A stretch of 15,475 bases of DNA, from positions 1-15,475 of the forward strand of contig CAZMAM010000037.1 of NCBI GenBank assembly GCA_964564305.1, in the 5' to 3' direction. Under the pieces are notes generated by a model, which was not told the origin of the DNA, ran no database searches, and saw only the letters and a list, made by a program, of their open reading frames with translations. This document shows positions 8,116-15,156 of this stretch, piece by piece (position 1 is the first letter of the stretch; every line of letters begins with the position of its first letter). Both the position numbers and the translations under genes were made by a program. The stretch is from RGIG1959 sp964564305 (lineage in GTDB: Bacteria > Bacillota > Clostridia > Oscillospirales > Acutalibacteraceae).

Positions 8116-8843
8116 TCCGGCAGGTGACAAAAACAGAAATTTCCCGCTGGCAGCCGGACAGTGAGGCTGGTTTGCGTTTATGCGGACAGTTTGCCGCCTA
8201 TGGTGACGTGCGCACGATGTTTCGGTTTTATGAAGACGATGAAGGCGGACGTCTCTCGATTGTTAACGGTGTTGCCACATTTGCTGCGGGTGAGGATACG
8301 CGGGAGATGCGTCTGTTTTTGACCATGAGCCCGGATGTGTGTGCTGTGCGCACCGATAAACAGACGGCTGTGTTGTTGGCAAACGAGTGGCGTGTCCCGG
8401 TACGCGCACACATTTGGATGCAGGCCGAGCAGGTTTCGCAGCCCGTTATTGTCCCCGAGGACGCGCCTTTGCGCGAAATATATCCCCTTCTTCGGGATGT
8501 ATTCGGGGAGGATATCGGACCGTTTGATGAATGGTACGCGGATGTGCATCACCGCTGTCGCCGGGATTTGTGTCGTGCGGTCGGGGTATGGCAAAACGAA
8601 TCGCTTTGTTCGTGCGCGATGACAGTCTGCGAATGTCCGCAGGCAGCGATGATTGGGGCGGTGGCTACTTTACCTTCGCAGCGGGGGAAGGGATATGCCG
8701 GTGCCTGCGTGGCTTTTTTAACGCGGTTGCTTTTGCAGCAAAACAAGCGGGTAACCATCTCTCCCAAAAACGACGGCGCTTGCCGGCTGTACACCCGGAT
8801 CGGTTTTATGCCATGCGGAGATTGGGGCGAGGTCAGGCGGTAA
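8112..8843 (+). CDS. GNAT family N-acetyltransferase
   Basis: 243 residues beginning with GTG at 8112, which overlaps the TGA of the M42 gene by four bases. The C-terminal third carries the GNAT acetyl-CoA site: a beta-strand AMIGAVATLP followed by the pyrophosphate loop SQRGKGYAG (Q/R-x-x-G-x-G/A), then a helix and the typical SPKNDGACRLYTRIGF, where N and the Y-x-x-x-GF element match the family's end. The N-terminal half (about 1-120) is less typical and may be a degenerate GNAT or substrate-binding lobe. The acetyl acceptor (small amine, peptide or protein) is unknown. The tight overlap with the peptidase genes implies co-translation, so a role in modifying peptides or amino acids is possible but unproven. 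Confidence 0.85.
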   Translation: MIRQVTKTEISRWQPDSEAGLRLCGQFAAYGDVRTMFRFYEDDEGGRLSIVNGVATFAAGEDTREMRLFLTMSPDVCAVRTDKQTAVLLANEWRVPVRAHIWMQAEQVSQPVIVPEDAPLREIYPLLRDVFGEDIGPFDEWYADVHHRCRRDLCRAVGVWQNESLCSCAMTVCECPQAAMIGAVATLPSQRGKGYAGACVAFLTRLLLQQNKRVTISPKNDGACRLYTRIGFMPCGDWGEVRR

Positions 8844-8859
8844 ACGAAAGCAAATCCCC

Positions 8860-8955
8860 ATGAGGCAGATATTACTCAAGAGGGAAATCGCGCGAGAGAT
8901 TGATAAAACAGTACTGCAAAAGTTCGCATTGGTTTATGAACAAAATCAACAGTAA
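8860..8955 (+). CDS. Possible 31-residue small ORF
   Basis: An ATG at 8860 opens a 31-codon frame ending with TAA 8953-8955, placed between the acetyltransferase and the gamma-lyase gene in a 139-base gap. The predicted peptide is rich in Lys, Arg, Glu and Gln with regularly spaced Ile/Leu/Val (for example REIAREIDKTVLQKF), compatible with one amphipathic helix. The ribosome site is weak (GAAAG, 8846-8850). I do not recognise it. It may be a true small protein, a remnant of a lost gene, or chance. Confidence 0.3.
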   Translation: MRQILLKREIAREIDKTVLQKFALVYEQNQQ

Positions 8956-8982
8956 CCGCAATACCGACAGGTGAGAATGAAT

Positions 8983-10278
8983 ATGAATATGCCTTTTTTC
9001 GCTTTTCCGAAAGCGTTATCCGAGGCCTCCGATGAGGCCATGCGTGCGGCGGCGCCTGCTTTTGCGCGCATTGACGAAATTACCGAGTACAACCAGCAAA
9101 AGGTGCTTGCTGCCTTTATTCAAAACCGGGTGAGTGAGAGCCATTTTGCCGCATCTACCGGGTACGGGTACGGGGATCGGGGAAGGGATACGCTCGATCG
9201 GGTCTTTGCTCAGGTTATGGGTGCTGAGGATGCGCTGGTGCGGCATTTTCTGGTTTCGGGCACACACGCCATTACCGTAGCGCTTTTCGGCGTTTTGCGT
9301 CCGGGAGATGTATTGCTCGCCGCGACGGGTGCGCCCTACGATACTCTGCGCGGGGTGATAGGCATCGATACGCCCGCCGACGGGTCGCTTGCGGAGTATG
9401 GGATCGGATACCGCGAAATCCCGCTTTGCGGCAGCGGTGTGCCGGACACGGCGGCCATTCGCCGCGCGCTTCAAGAAGATCCGTGCATCAAGGCGGTACA
9501 CATCCAGCGCTCGTGCGGCTACAGTCTGCGTCCGTCGCTTTCGGTGGAGCAAATAAAACAGGTGGTGCGGACGGTGCGTGAAATCCGCCCGGATGCGGTG
9601 ATTTTCACGGATAATTGTTACGGTGAGTTTGTGCAGACGTGTGAGCCGACATCGGTTGGTGTGGATTTAATGGCCGGATCGCTCATCAAGAACGCCGGAG
9701 GGGGCATTGCGGAAAACGGAGGTTATATTTGCGGAAAAACCGATTTGGTGGAACGCTGTGCCCACCGTATGACCACACCGGGTCTTGGCAGAGAGGTCGG
9801 TGCGTCCTTAGGGCATAACCGTTCTCTTTTTATGGGGCTGTTTCAGGCTCCCCACGTTACAGGGGAAGCGCTGAAAACCGCAGTGTACGCATCGGCGCTG
9901 TTCGAGAAACTGGGTTTTGCCGTAACACCGAAATATAACGAGCCGCGTGCGGATATCATTCAGGCCATACAACTCGGATCTCCCGAGGCTTTGGCTGTGT
10001 TTTGCCGGGGCATTCAACAAGGTGCGCCGGTGGATTCGTTTGTCGCACCCGAGGCGTGGGATATGCCGGGATACGGCGATCCGGTGATTATGTCGGCGGG
10101 CACATTTACTGCGGGGGCATCCATAGAGCTTTCCGCTGATGCACCTGTTCGTCCGCCCTATGCCGTGTATATGCAAGGCGGCCTCAATTTTCATTCGGCT
10201 AAAGTGGGGGTGCTTTCGGCAGCTTTGGCTTTGTACGAACAGGGCCAGCTTCCCGCTTTAAAGAGTCCTTCGCCTTGA
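8983..10278 (+). CDS. Methionine gamma-lyase family protein (YnbB/aluminium-resistance type)
   Basis: A 431-residue fold-type I PLP enzyme of the family Pfam calls Met_gamma_lyase (PF06838), which includes Bacillus YnbB and proteins labelled aluminium resistance. Visible features are the conserved N-terminal block STGYGYGDRGRDTLDRVFA, the cofactor-binding FLVSGTHAI region, IFTDNCYGEF with the Asp expected to contact the PLP pyridine nitrogen, and the Schiff-base Lys236 in GSLIKNAGGGIA. The actual reaction (sulfur amino-acid lyase or related) is not established for most members. Four starts are possible (GTG 8971, ATG 8977, 8983, 8989); AGGTGAG at 8968-8974 best serves 8983. In many Firmicutes this gene lies near hfq and miaA; here it follows the uvrBA-peptidase genes. 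Confidence 0.9.
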   Translation: MNMPFFAFPKALSEASDEAMRAAAPAFARIDEITEYNQQKVLAAFIQNRVSESHFAASTGYGYGDRGRDTLDRVFAQVMGAEDALVRHFLVSGTHAITVALFGVLRPGDVLLAATGAPYDTLRGVIGIDTPADGSLAEYGIGYREIPLCGSGVPDTAAIRRALQEDPCIKAVHIQRSCGYSLRPSLSVEQIKQVVRTVREIRPDAVIFTDNCYGEFVQTCEPTSVGVDLMAGSLIKNAGGGIAENGGYICGKTDLVERCAHRMTTPGLGREVGASLGHNRSLFMGLFQAPHVTGEALKTAVYASALFEKLGFAVTPKYNEPRADIIQAIQLGSPEALAVFCRGIQQGAPVDSFVAPEAWDMPGYGDPVIMSAGTFTAGASIELSADAPVRPPYAVYMQGGLNFHSAKVGVLSAALALYEQGQLPALKSPSP

Positions 10279-10303
10279 CTTTTTTGACTGTTTTTGATAT
10301 ACT
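10275..10303 (+). promoter_or_regulatory. Strong sigma-A promoter for the surface-protein pair
   Basis: TTGACT at 10275-10280 and TATACT at 10298-10303 are separated by exactly 17 bases. The -35 box overlaps the stop codon of the gamma-lyase gene (TGA 10276-10278). The expected transcription start is near 10310, giving a leader of about 115 bases before the GTG at 10426. A second TTGACT at 10284 has only 13 bases to the nearest TATATT and is unlikely to work. Confidence 0.8.
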
Positions 10304-10315
10304 ATATTTAATTTA

Positions 10316-10403
10316 CGGAATTAAGATTTCCGAAATGAAGAAAAGAATGATGTCGGCCAACGGCAGGCGGAATGCACGCAAGTGCCTTTTGCGTGGATGT
10401 TCC
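10316..10403 (+). promoter_or_regulatory. Structured 5' leader upstream of the LamG gene
   Basis: Two stems are visible in the predicted leader. CGGAA (10316-10320) pairs with TTCCG (10328-10332). A longer hairpin has CACGCAA (10375-10381) pairing with TTGCGTG (10389-10395) around a 7-base loop, closed further out by GGAA (10369-10372) and TTCC (10400-10403). An alternative within it is GCAC-GCAA-GTGC, a GNRA tetraloop hairpin. No T-run follows, so it is not an obvious terminator. It does not match a riboswitch consensus I know. Confidence 0.35.
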
Positions 10404-10425
10404 AACGGGAAAGCGGGGAAATAGC

Positions 10426-11559
10426 GTGGCAAACAAGATAAAACCGTTCAGACGTATAGCGGCGCTTCTTTTGAGTTTCTCGCTGTTGGCTGCGTTGCTC
10501 ACGATCACAACGCCTGCGGTTTACGCGGAGGGGTATGACGACAATCACTGTTTGATCATCGTTGGGGAACCGGATCAGGGAAACGAGTATGTCGGCTATC
10601 ATCACGGGGGTGCAGACGTTTCCGTGGACCAGCTGACATGGGTGGACGATGGCGTGCATGGCAAGGCTGTTTCTCTTGACGGAACTTCCGATTATCTGAG
10701 CGTCGGTCCCGAACCGCTCGCCGTCGGTCAGATGACTTTTGCAACATGGATAAATTTCCGCGGGTCGGTGGATGCGGAAAATCCCGCCGGAGCCTATTGG
10801 CAGCGGCTGTTCACCATGTCCGCCGGGGAATCGCGGTATTTTACCCTTTCACCTCATGCGCAGGATCCTGACAAGGTGAAGGATGGCGGGCAGTTGGACG
10901 GCTTGTATATGGCTTATTATCGCGAAAATGACGAGGCGGGCGGAGAACCTTTTTCATTAGAGGCCTTTACGGGAGCTCTCCCCGGGCAGAGTCATTTTGG
11001 GCTCCCGCAGAACGAATGGCATCATGTGGCGGTGGTCGCCGATGGCCAGACCGCGAAGGTGTATATCGACGGTACGCTGATTTTTGATGAGGTTCTGATG
11101 ACAACGCCGATGCAGATGAATGCTACCCAACTTCTGGTCGGCGGCGGCGTTTGGCAGGATCCGTTTCTCAATGCGTCTTTGGATGATACCATGCTGTTTG
11201 ACATTGCGCTTTCGGCAGAGCAAGTGGTCTCCCTGATGCAGAACGGAAATCCTGCCGATATGAGCGTAACCACAACCCCGACCCCCTATATTCCCGAAAC
11301 TCCGTCCACTACTATTGCACCCGAAGTTACCACCGCTCCCGCCGATCAGCCCGAGACGCCTTTTGGACTGCCCATGTGGGGATTTACGCTATGTGTGGTC
11401 GTACTGATTCTTTTGGTTGTGATTACGATTGCGGTGAATCTTTACGAGATTAACCGAAGGCGCCGTTATCCGATGGCGGATGAGTCGGAGCAGCATCCAG
11501 CGAAGAAAAACTCTACAAAACGCCGCGACAGCCGAAATCAAAAGAAGGGCAGGGGATGA
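10426..11559 (+). CDS. Membrane-anchored LamG (concanavalin-like) surface protein
   Basis: 377 residues from GTG 10426, preceded by AAGCGGGG; this start puts the signal peptide at the N-terminus, with probable cleavage after VYA about residue 34. The longer reading from ATG 10372 runs through the leader hairpin and lacks such support. The ectodomain (about 45-270) is a LamG_3-like jelly roll: DGTSDYLSVG, MTFATWINF, NEWHHVAVVADG, KVYIDGTLIF and LDDTMLFDIALS are its usual strand signatures. A Thr/Pro-rich stalk (279-313), one membrane segment (about 318-340) and a basic cytoplasmic tail follow. There is no LPXTG signal. LamG folds bind glycans or proteins, so an adhesive or wall-sensing role is plausible; no catalytic domain is seen. 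A companion gene starts 4 bases after its stop. Confidence 0.85.
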   Translation: MANKIKPFRRIAALLLSFSLLAALLTITTPAVYAEGYDDNHCLIIVGEPDQGNEYVGYHHGGADVSVDQLTWVDDGVHGKAVSLDGTSDYLSVGPEPLAVGQMTFATWINFRGSVDAENPAGAYWQRLFTMSAGESRYFTLSPHAQDPDKVKDGGQLDGLYMAYYRENDEAGGEPFSLEAFTGALPGQSHFGLPQNEWHHVAVVADGQTAKVYIDGTLIFDEVLMTTPMQMNATQLLVGGGVWQDPFLNASLDDTMLFDIALSAEQVVSLMQNGNPADMSVTTTPTPYIPETPSTTIAPEVTTAPADQPETPFGLPMWGFTLCVVVLILLVVITIAVNLYEINRRRRYPMADESEQHPAKKNSTKRRDSRNQKKGRG

Positions 11560-11563
11560 GACA

Positions 11564-12280
11564 GTGAAACGCATCATATCTTTCTTTCTTGCTCTTTTGA
11601 TGATATTTGGGTTCGGATGTTCGGTGCTGGCGGACGAAACGGCTGCTCCCGAACCATCCGCATCGTCCGGTTCATCTGCGGAGGAAGCGGAAGAATCCGA
11701 CAGTATGAATATTCATGAAAAAACTTATTCTCTTCACATGAGTGATACGCAGGGAACTATCGAGCAAACTCCAAATACGCCCGCATGTTGGGAAAATCCC
11801 GTTCTCCGCCCGGGAGAAGATTTACAGGCCGGGACGATGACGGTCAAAAACGAGAGCGCGGTCTCCGCCACTATGAAGCTTTCCCCTATTCCGCTTCCTT
11901 ATGGGGACGAGGCGAAACTGGCTTATCTGGATTCGATTTGGGTGACCATATCCGAAGGGGATGAAGTGCTGTATCAAAACACTTACGCCCATATCAACGA
12001 TGAGGATGGCGGTTTTACCCTGCGTTATCCGGAGATGGCGCCCGGGGAAGAACATGTGTATACCGTGAAAATGCGTCGGGTGTATGCTTCTGTCGGTGAT
12101 CCGTATACCGATGATTTGAGCAGCGTTACTCCTTGGAGTTTTACCGCTCAGCGGCAGACGGTGGTGATGGATGTGGATCAAAGTATTCCGTCTTGGCTGA
12201 TCGTGGTTTTGGGCGTTGCCGTAGCGGCGATGTTGGTGATGGCACTGGTGACCTTGATCAGAGGTGCTCGAAGAAGATAA
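11564..12280 (+). CDS. Single-pass membrane protein with unrecognised beta-rich ectodomain
   Basis: 238 residues from GTG 11564, preceded by AGGGG (11551-11555) with 8-base spacing and starting 4 bases after the LamG gene. The N-terminus (MKRIISFFLALL) is a signal peptide with probable cleavage at VLA/DE, residues 23/24; Cys19 does not fit a lipobox. An acidic Ser/Glu linker (24-50) leads to a domain of about 150 residues with alternating hydrophobic strands and motifs such as LRPGEDLQAGTMTVKN and EMAPGEEHVYTVKMRRV, resembling immunoglobulin-like or camelysin-type sandwiches without a clear match. One membrane helix (about 207-231) and an Arg-rich end follow. The topology is the same as its LamG neighbour, so the two probably act together at the cell surface. 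Function unknown. Confidence 0.8.
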   Translation: MKRIISFFLALLMIFGFGCSVLADETAAPEPSASSGSSAEEAEESDSMNIHEKTYSLHMSDTQGTIEQTPNTPACWENPVLRPGEDLQAGTMTVKNESAVSATMKLSPIPLPYGDEAKLAYLDSIWVTISEGDEVLYQNTYAHINDEDGGFTLRYPEMAPGEEHVYTVKMRRVYASVGDPYTDDLSSVTPWSFTAQRQTVVMDVDQSIPSWLIVVLGVAVAAMLVMALVTLIRGARRR

Positions 12281-12407
12281 GCGTGTTTTAAAATGAGGCA
12301 TGCATTACCGCAAATGTCCACGCAATTTAGAATAAACCGGGGAAAACCGGCGGTCTCTCGGGTCTATCGGTACAAATCGCGTATCTTCGTTGTGCCGTTT
12401 TGTTGCC

Positions 12408-12436
12408 TTGACAAAATTTTTGTGCCGGTGTAACAT
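12408..12436 (+). promoter_or_regulatory. Sigma-A promoter of serC-serA
   Basis: TTGACA at 12408-12413 and TAACAT at 12431-12436 have a 17-base spacer. The expected start is near 12443, leaving a leader of about 52 bases with GGAGG at 12482-12486 eight bases before the serC ATG. The leader has a possible weak hairpin (AAGCAA 12441-12446 with TTGCTT 12458-12463) followed by a pyrimidine-rich stretch. I see no T-box or known serine-responsive riboswitch. From 12281 to the promoter I find no gene and no convincing terminator. Confidence 0.75.
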
Positions 12437-12494
12437 AAGCAAGCAATCGGGTGTCGTTTGCTTTTATTTTCTTTTTCATTTGGAGGAATGTTGG

Positions 12495-13580
12495 ATGGCA
12501 AGAGTCTATAATTTTTCTGCGGGACCTTCCGTGTTGCCGGAAAGTGTACTCAAGAGAGCGGCGGAGGAGATGCTGGATTACGAGGGCAGCGGGCAGTCTG
12601 TAATGGAGATGTCCCACCGTTCCAAAGAGTATGAGGGAATTATCCGCGGGTGTGAATCGCTGCTTCGCGAGATTATGCAAATCCCCGATTCTTATCAAGT
12701 CCTTTTTTTACAGGGTGGAGCGTCTTCGCAGTTTGCCATGGTGCCGATGAACCTGATGACCAAAAGCGGAAAAGCGGATTATGTGCTGACGGGGCAGTGG
12801 TCGACGAAGGCATTTCAGGAGGCATCCCGGTACGGGGAAATTAAGATTGTTGCCAGTTCGAAAGATAAAACCTTTTCCTACATTCCGAAACTCGATCCCG
12901 AAACCTTTACCAAAGATGCGGATTATTTTCATATTTGTTTGAACAACACAATTTACGGGACATGCTATCACACCCTGCCGCAAACCGGAGATGTTCCGTT
13001 GGTGGCGGATATCAGTTCCTGCATTCTCTCTCGGCCCATCGATGTCAGCCGGTTCGGTCTGCTGTATGCCGGTGCGCAGAAAAATATGGGTCCTGCCGGG
13101 CTTACCGTAGTGATTGTCCGCGAGGATTTGATCGGTCATGCCATGGATATCACACCCACTATGTTCAATTATCGCATTCATGCCGATAACGGTTCCATGT
13201 ACAATACGCCGCCGTGTTATGCCATTTATATTGCCAAATTGGTTCTGGAGTGGGTGAAAAACGAAATCGGCGGTCTGGAAAATATGCTGGCGCTCAACGA
13301 GAAAAAGGCAGGGTTGCTTTATGATTATCTGGATCAATCCCGGCTGTTTAAGGGCACTGTGGTTCCGGAAGATCGTTCGTTGATGAATGTTCCGTTTGTA
13401 ACCGGAATCGAGGATTTAGATGCCAAATTTGTTAAAGAAGCGACAGCCGCAGGGCTCGTGAATCTCAAAGGCCATCGCACGGTGGGCGGTATGCGTGCTT
13501 CGCTGTATAACGCCATGCCTTATGACGGCGTGCGGGCGCTGGTCGATTTTATGCAGGATTTTGAAGCGAAAAACGCCTAA
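12495..13580 (+). CDS. serC: Phosphoserine aminotransferase
   Basis: 361 residues, normal length. This PLP enzyme converts 3-phosphohydroxypyruvate and glutamate to O-phosphoserine and 2-oxoglutarate, the second step of serine synthesis, in the cytosol. The N-terminus MARVYNFSAGPSVLPESVL is the family hallmark, followed by MEMSHRSKEY, FLQGGASSQFAMVPMNL and the Schiff-base Lys196 in YAGAQKNMGPAG; HRTVGGMRASLYNAMP near the C-terminus is also conserved. I chose ATG 12495 because of GGAGG at 12482-12486; the longer frame back to 12390 would begin upstream of the promoter. It is followed 97 bases later by serA. Confidence 0.97.
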   Translation: MARVYNFSAGPSVLPESVLKRAAEEMLDYEGSGQSVMEMSHRSKEYEGIIRGCESLLREIMQIPDSYQVLFLQGGASSQFAMVPMNLMTKSGKADYVLTGQWSTKAFQEASRYGEIKIVASSKDKTFSYIPKLDPETFTKDADYFHICLNNTIYGTCYHTLPQTGDVPLVADISSCILSRPIDVSRFGLLYAGAQKNMGPAGLTVVIVREDLIGHAMDITPTMFNYRIHADNGSMYNTPPCYAIYIAKLVLEWVKNEIGGLENMLALNEKKAGLLYDYLDQSRLFKGTVVPEDRSLMNVPFVTGIEDLDAKFVKEATAAGLVNLKGHRTVGGMRASLYNAMPYDGVRALVDFMQDFEAKNA

Positions 13581-13677
13581 TCTTTTGTATATTTATTGCT
13601 TTTCATAAAGAATTTTCGTAATCACGTATGGCAAGTTTAATCAAGGTTTTTGCAATTCCTCAGGAAAGGAAACAGTT

Positions 13678-14835
13678 ATGAACATTCTCACACTCAATAA
13701 GATTGCCGCATGCGGGGTGGAACAGTTTGGCGAGGGGTACACGGTTGGCAATGATGTTGCGCAGCCGGTCGGCATTATGGTTCGTTCTGCATCTATGCAT
13801 GAAATGGTGCTTCCGGAATCACTTTTGGCCATTGCGCGGGCGGGCGCCGGAACCAACAATATACCTGTGGATTTATGCGCGGAAAAAGGCATTGTGGTGT
13901 TTAATACGCCGGGTGCAAATGCAAATGCCGTAAAAGAGCTGGTGATTGCCGGATTACTTCTTTCATCCCGAAAAATTGTTCCCGCCGTGGAATGGGCAAA
14001 AACGCTTCAGGGTAAAGGGGACGCAGTCGGTAAGTTTGTGGAACAGGGAAAATCGGCGTTTTCCGGGCCTGAGATTAAAGGAAAAACGCTGGGCGTTATC
14101 GGGCTTGGCGCAATCGGCAGGCTGGTCGCAAACGCTGCTCATTCGCTAGGTATGACGGTATATGGGTTTGATCCGTATCTTTCGGTGGAAGCGGCTTGGG
14201 AACTTTCCCGTGCCGTCCGGCATGCGAAAAGTGTGCAAGAGGTGTATGCGGTCAGCGATTATGTCACGGTGCACATTCCGCTAACATCCGAAACAAAGGG
14301 ATGCATAAACGCTGCTGCTCTGGCAGAAATGAAAGACGGCGTGCGTATTTTGAATTTCTCCCGTGCCGATTTGGTTAACAGCGAAGATATGCTTGCTGCG
14401 CTGGCCAACGGTAAGGTTTCAGCGTATGTCGTTGATTTTCCCACCGACGAGATGCTGGGTGTGGAAAATGTGATAGCCATTCCGCATTTGGGCGCATCTA
14501 CACCCGAAAGTGAGGACAATTGCGCGGTGATGGCCGCAGATGAACTGAAGGAATATCTGGAAAACGGCAATATTGTGCATTCGGTTAATTATCCTTCTCT
14601 TGATGTACCCCGCCAAGCGGCAACCCGTGTATGTGTAATGCACAAAAACGTACCTAATGTACTTGCCACGATTTCCGCTTCGGTTTCCCGGTTGGGGCTC
14701 AATATTGCCGGCATGAACAGCGCATCAAAAAAGAATGTGGCGTATACCGTTATGGATGTTGACGGCGATGTGCCTCAATCCGTTTTGGGCGAAATCTCAG
14801 CTATTGCCGAGGTTATTCGGGTGCGCAAAATTTAA
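13678..14835 (+). CDS. serA: D-3-phosphoglycerate dehydrogenase with C-terminal ACT domain
   Basis: 385 residues, the short serA form that lacks the intervening domain of longer enzymes. It oxidises 3-phosphoglycerate with NAD+, the first step of the serine pathway. The catalytic and cofactor residues are visible: NAD-binding G142-x-G144-x2-G147 (GVIGLGAIGR), Arg229 in NFSRADLVN, Glu258 in DFPTDEMLG and His270 in IPHLGAST, giving the Arg-Glu-His triad of 2-hydroxyacid dehydrogenases. Residues about 312-385 (RVCVMHKNVPNVLATISASV onwards) are an ACT domain, a usual site of amino-acid feedback control, probably by serine. The ribosome site AGGAAAGGA just upstream is strong. serC lies upstream, probably in the same transcript; serB is absent here. 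Confidence 0.96.
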   Translation: MNILTLNKIAACGVEQFGEGYTVGNDVAQPVGIMVRSASMHEMVLPESLLAIARAGAGTNNIPVDLCAEKGIVVFNTPGANANAVKELVIAGLLLSSRKIVPAVEWAKTLQGKGDAVGKFVEQGKSAFSGPEIKGKTLGVIGLGAIGRLVANAAHSLGMTVYGFDPYLSVEAAWELSRAVRHAKSVQEVYAVSDYVTVHIPLTSETKGCINAAALAEMKDGVRILNFSRADLVNSEDMLAALANGKVSAYVVDFPTDEMLGVENVIAIPHLGASTPESEDNCAVMAADELKEYLENGNIVHSVNYPSLDVPRQAATRVCVMHKNVPNVLATISASVSRLGLNIAGMNSASKKNVAYTVMDVDGDVPQSVLGEISAIAEVIRVRKI

Positions 14836-14877
14836 GGCATCCCGCAAGGCTGCAAGGCGTAAGGGAGATTTGGTCGA

Positions 14878-14903
14878 AAGCCGCCTCATTTCGTAGGCGG
14901 CTT
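14878..14903 (+). terminator. Probable hairpin terminator after serA
   Basis: AAGCCGCC (14878-14885) pairs perfectly with GGCGGCTT (14896-14903) around a 10-base loop, 42 bases after the serA stop. The stem is GC-rich as in intrinsic terminators, but the tail reads CTTCTTGCG rather than a clean T-run, so termination may be partial or assisted. Confidence 0.6.
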
Positions 14904-14935
14904 CTTGCGTCGAGGCGTATATGGCTTTGGCGGCA

Positions 14936-14966
14936 TTGACAGGCTTCATTTTTATCAGTTTATAAA
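14936..14966 (+). promoter_or_regulatory. Possible upstream (P1) promoter of the rRNA operon
   Basis: TTGACA at 14936-14941 and TATAAA at 14961-14966 have a 19-base spacer, or 18 bases to the overlapping TTATAA. Tandem promoters are common upstream of rRNA operons, and this lies about 185 bases before the main one. The spacer is longer than optimal, so it is less certain. Confidence 0.4.
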
Positions 14967-14987
14967 ACATGCTATAGGACATGCATC

Positions 14988-15024
14988 TGATTTGTCGAAT
15001 TGATTTGTCGAATGGTTTGCCGAA
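14988..15024 (+). repeat. Three tandem 12-bp repeats, consensus TGRTTTGYCGAA
   Basis: Copies are TGATTTGTCGAA at 14988-14999, the identical sequence at 15001-15012, and TGGTTTGCCGAA at 15013-15024. The third differs by two transitions. Spacing is 13 then 12 bases, a little more than one helical turn. The array lies between the two predicted rRNA promoters and may be a protein-binding site; its role is unknown. Confidence 0.8.
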
Positions 15025-15120
15025 GGCACTCGTTTTATCTGGCGAAATTCACAAAAATCGTTCATATATTCCGGCTCGGTTAGCCATTTCAGAAAAACGG
15101 CAATTTTCAAAAAAAAATGG

Positions 15121-15150
15121 TTGACAACGATACGGGCAAAGTGGTATGAT
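15121..15150 (+). promoter_or_regulatory. Main rRNA operon promoter (P2)
   Basis: A consensus TTGACA at 15121-15126 and TATGAT at 15145-15150 with an 18-base spacer, preceded by a nine-A run (15109-15117) that could act as an UP element. The expected transcription start is about 15157, some 265 bases before 16S, which fits a bacterial rRNA leader. Confidence 0.85.
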
Positions 15151-15156
15151 AACAAA

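Larger units (their letters stand above)
14904..15120 (+). other. Intergenic region upstream of the rRNA promoter
   Basis: No gene is seen on either strand. It holds a possible extra promoter (14936-14966), an array of three 12-bp repeats (14988-15024), and AT-rich sequence with a run of nine A (15109-15117) directly before the -35 box at 15121. That A-tract is placed like an UP element. Confidence 0.6.

Noticed and set aside
10340..10400. c-di-GMP (GEMM) riboswitch suspected from the CACGCAAG stretch
   Set aside because: The conserved GEMM core and receptor sequences are missing; only a short resemblance remains.
10372..10425. Upstream ATG for the LamG protein
   Set aside because: It would bury the signal peptide after 18 extra residues and lies inside a leader hairpin; GTG 10426 has a ribosome site.
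12338..12371. GC-rich CCGG repeats as a terminator after the surface-protein pair
   Set aside because: Pairing is short and imperfect and no T-run follows.
12390..12494. Longer serC reading from an ATG at 12390
   Set aside because: It would start upstream of the predicted promoter; the conserved N-terminus and ribosome site point to 12495.
12708..13337. 209-codon reverse-strand ORF within serC
   Set aside because: Shadow of serC; no motifs.
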